64,000 bases of DNA from Leucogyrophana mollusca (lineage: Eukaryota > Basidiomycota > Agaricomycetes > Boletales): NCBI GenBank assembly GCA_021014945.1, contig MU266377.1:1-64000 (forward strand). Reading direction: 5' to 3'. A model generated the notes under the pieces. That model worked only from the letters and a program-made list of their open reading frames with translations, was not told the DNA's origin and did no database searches. Below are positions 62,201-64,000 of this stretch, piece by piece; position 1 is the stretch's first letter, and every line of letters starts with the position of its first letter. Both the position numbers and the translations under genes were made by a program.

Positions 62201-63629
62201 GGCCCTTCAAAGAGGAAGAGGACATTGTGGTAGAAGATGCACCAGGTCCATCCGCAAGACCTCCATCGCCTGAGATAGGGGTTGTGGGTTTTGAGGAACC
62301 TGAACATCGCCCGAAACAGAGAGGGAGGAAGAAGAGAACGCAGCCATTCTACATTCTCGTTCCGCCGCCTCCTAAATGGTGGAAACGAGAAGGGAAGAGG
62401 AGGAAGGCGCAGGGGAGCGCGAAGGGGTTTCAGGATTCCGATGTCGAGGACGATAGTACGACTCTGTTTTCCGTTTGAACGATTCACCAACCCATTTTCT
62501 TGACAGCCGCCCCAGCCTACAGTGAGCCAGAGAAAGTTGTGCTGAATGAGTCGTTATACAGAGTGATGGAAAGACCGTGTCAGTGGAAGGGCTGCGATGT
62601 TATTATGAATAGTGGGGAAAACCTGCTCAAACATCTTATTCTGCATGCTCAGGACACAGGTACCAAGGTATGTGCGACACCACCATTTTATGCAAGTTAT
62701 TTGACTTTTGCTTTCTTAGGGACGTTTCTTTTGCAACTGGAAGTCATGTCGCCGCTGGTTTTCTTCACTCGCCGACCAGAGGACACACATGGAGACCCAT
62801 GCATATTATCCAATACCATGTCCCCGCGCAGGTAGAGAGACATGTCGATGAGCCACTCAGTGATAATGCTAATTTGTGTTGGTTAAGGGTGCTCAGAGGC
62901 GTTCGACAAGCCAATCGAGGTTATGCACCATGAACTAACGCTACATCCCCGACCAGTCAACCCTTTGGTCAGGGCACTGGCAAGGCCTTTCGCCCCGTCG
63001 CTTGCGCCATCATTAGAACCTGTTCCTCCAACCCTGCCGGCCTACAGAGTCGAACCACGACATATACGCCAAGTTAGCATAACACCCCAACGCCATGGGG
63101 TCATCGGGCCCATGGTGAGTTCGTCCCTTCACAGTAATTCATGCAGCACTGACCACAGAGCCAGGTTCTCCGCAATATTTTTACACCAGTCGAACTGAAC
63201 CTTAGAAGGCAGAACGCACCTATGCGTCTGCGTAACGCACGTCAGCTCGGGGAAGGAGATGATTCCCGTAGTCTTTGGGCAAGACCCGACGAGTACGACT
63301 TCCTAGCGTCGCTGTCGTCAGCCTCGTCCAAGATGCCAGCGCTTGACGAACTAGATTCTGAGGTAACCTCTGAGATGGCCGGTGCGGGCCTTGTATTGTT
63401 TGGACCTGAACGCGCTCTCGACTCTCAAGAGGATATAGATATTAGCCACGTTGACTCTAGCCTGGAGGAGCCCACGGAGGAGCGTCGCGAAGAAACCCCT
63501 GGAACACGGCCTGTGACATCCGAAACAAGCGCGACAGTTTTGGGCAGAGAAGGTCCCAGAGATATGGGAGATCCACCAATAGTCGATGGCAGCCGCGGTG
63601 GCAATGAGCCTGTGGAAATGATGGCCTGA
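59295..63629 (+). CDS. Large C2H2 zinc-finger protein, family not recognised
   Basis: About ten exons join to roughly 1,280 residues. The N-terminus, MDNGQQNEYRGLNLYRPPTI, is followed by a charged coiled coil (HINHYKKILEQYEKQNNDAY; QELEERVRAGQEAEQILAQY). A long Ser/Gln/Pro/Tyr-rich region follows, then a short conserved-looking helix (TPEFIEAFLRQNQQLSYKMR). About 600 residues of Pro/Thr-rich sequence end in basic patches. A 57-nt intron with donor GTACGA, removing the stop at 62476-62478, joins this to three C2H2 fingers: CQWKGC..H..H, CNWKSC..H..H and CPRRGC..H..H. The acidic Ser/Glu tail ends GNEPVEMMA. The layout suggests a chromatin or transcription regulator. The C-x4-C fingers recall those in RSC/PBAF-type subunits, but I cannot name the family. 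Confidence 0.72.
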
Positions 63630-64000
63630 ATCATTGATCAATCTATGAATGGCGCTTCGCAGCTCACGCACGGTCCATCGGGCAGTTGGCGGTGGGGAGG
63701 CGGGTTCACAGGGTGATATGTGGTAAACTATGCTGTTCCAAGGCTAGCACGAGGGTAGATACGAAAAACTTTATGGCAATGTGATCGCATCGGAAGAGGA
63801 AACTATTCTGATTGCTGTGAAGGTCAGATGAGAGGGAACTGGCTTTTTGTTGGCGAGCCACGAGCTGCTAATCGGGAATTTTATACTGAGAAGCTGATCG
63901 CAATTTTGCGAAGCGTGAAATGGTTGTGGCGGGTCGCACCAAACGCTTGACAGTCGCTCAAACGTAACCCTCCTCCTCCCTTCATCATTGTACACTATGG
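63630..64000. other. Terminal region, no gene supported
   Basis: About 370 bp after the zinc-finger gene. A 74-codon minus-strand frame (63771-63995) begins near the window edge and has no recognisable domain. It could be a 5' or 3' piece of a gene outside the window, but this cannot be judged here. Confidence 0.4.

Noticed and set aside
62440..62520. Stop codon suggesting two separate genes in the zinc-finger locus
   Set aside because: A donor GTACGA and acceptor TTGACAG give a 57-nt intron that removes the stop and joins in phase to the first finger.

Overview
The window reads as nuclear DNA of a filamentous basidiomycete, most likely an Agaricomycete mushroom. Genes are dense and on both strands. 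Nearly all are cut by many short introns of about 45-60 nt with GT..AG ends. The protein families are typical of this group, including a DUF6533 membrane protein, a Zn2Cys6 regulator and an SSD1-type RNB protein. No bacterial operon, virus, CRISPR array or recognisable transposon was found. All product calls come from reading translations and hand-splicing; no search was run.

Layout: 1-1.8 kb holds a U6 snRNA gene (minus) and an unassigned, heavily base-paired segment. 1.8-10.2 kb (all minus) carries SSD1/Dis3L2-like RNB protein, the catalytic NAD-isocitrate dehydrogenase subunit and ESCRT-III VPS24. 10.7-11.7 kb is a GPI-anchored Kre9/Knh1-type wall protein (plus). 11.9-17.3 kb is a divergent pair, a Zn2Cys6 transcription factor and Mediator MED17. 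17.4-19.7 kb is a divergent pair, ribosomal protein L5 and an RBM42-like RRM protein. 20.2-25.5 kb has CTNNBL1, UTP15 and TCTP. 25.7-29.4 kb has protein disulfide isomerase and verprolin/WIP. 29.8-32.2 kb is an unrecognised seven-helix membrane protein with a long tail.

33.1-44.7 kb is the giant TRA1 pseudokinase gene, followed tail-to-tail by a bromodomain protein resembling BRD8/Bdc1; both families are NuA4 subunits. 46.9-50.4 kb has vacuolar aspartic protease PEP4 and a DUF4419 protein. 51.1-54.4 kb has a DUF6533 seven-helix protein and a WBP2-like GRAM/PPxY protein. An intron-containing tRNA-Arg(UCG) lies at 54.6 kb. 55.1-63.6 kb has an acyl-protein thioesterase with a possible membrane anchor, TRM10, NDUFAF5 and a large unrecognised C2H2 zinc-finger protein.

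The genes are mostly housekeeping: transcription (TRA1, BRD8-like, MED17), RNA processing and ribosome synthesis (U6, CTNNBL1, UTP15, RPL5, TRM10), mitochondrial metabolism (IDH, NDUFAF5), and secretion, vacuole and wall (PDI, PEP4, VPS24, Kre9-like). Several head-to-head pairs share only 95-220 bp between start codons, so bidirectional promoters are common. No clearly new multi-gene system is evident. The best leads are an SSD1 that keeps its nuclease aspartates, the TRA1/BRD8-like neighbourhood, the unrecognised seven-helix and zinc-finger proteins, the twin intron sites in PDI, and the folded segment near 0.4 kb.
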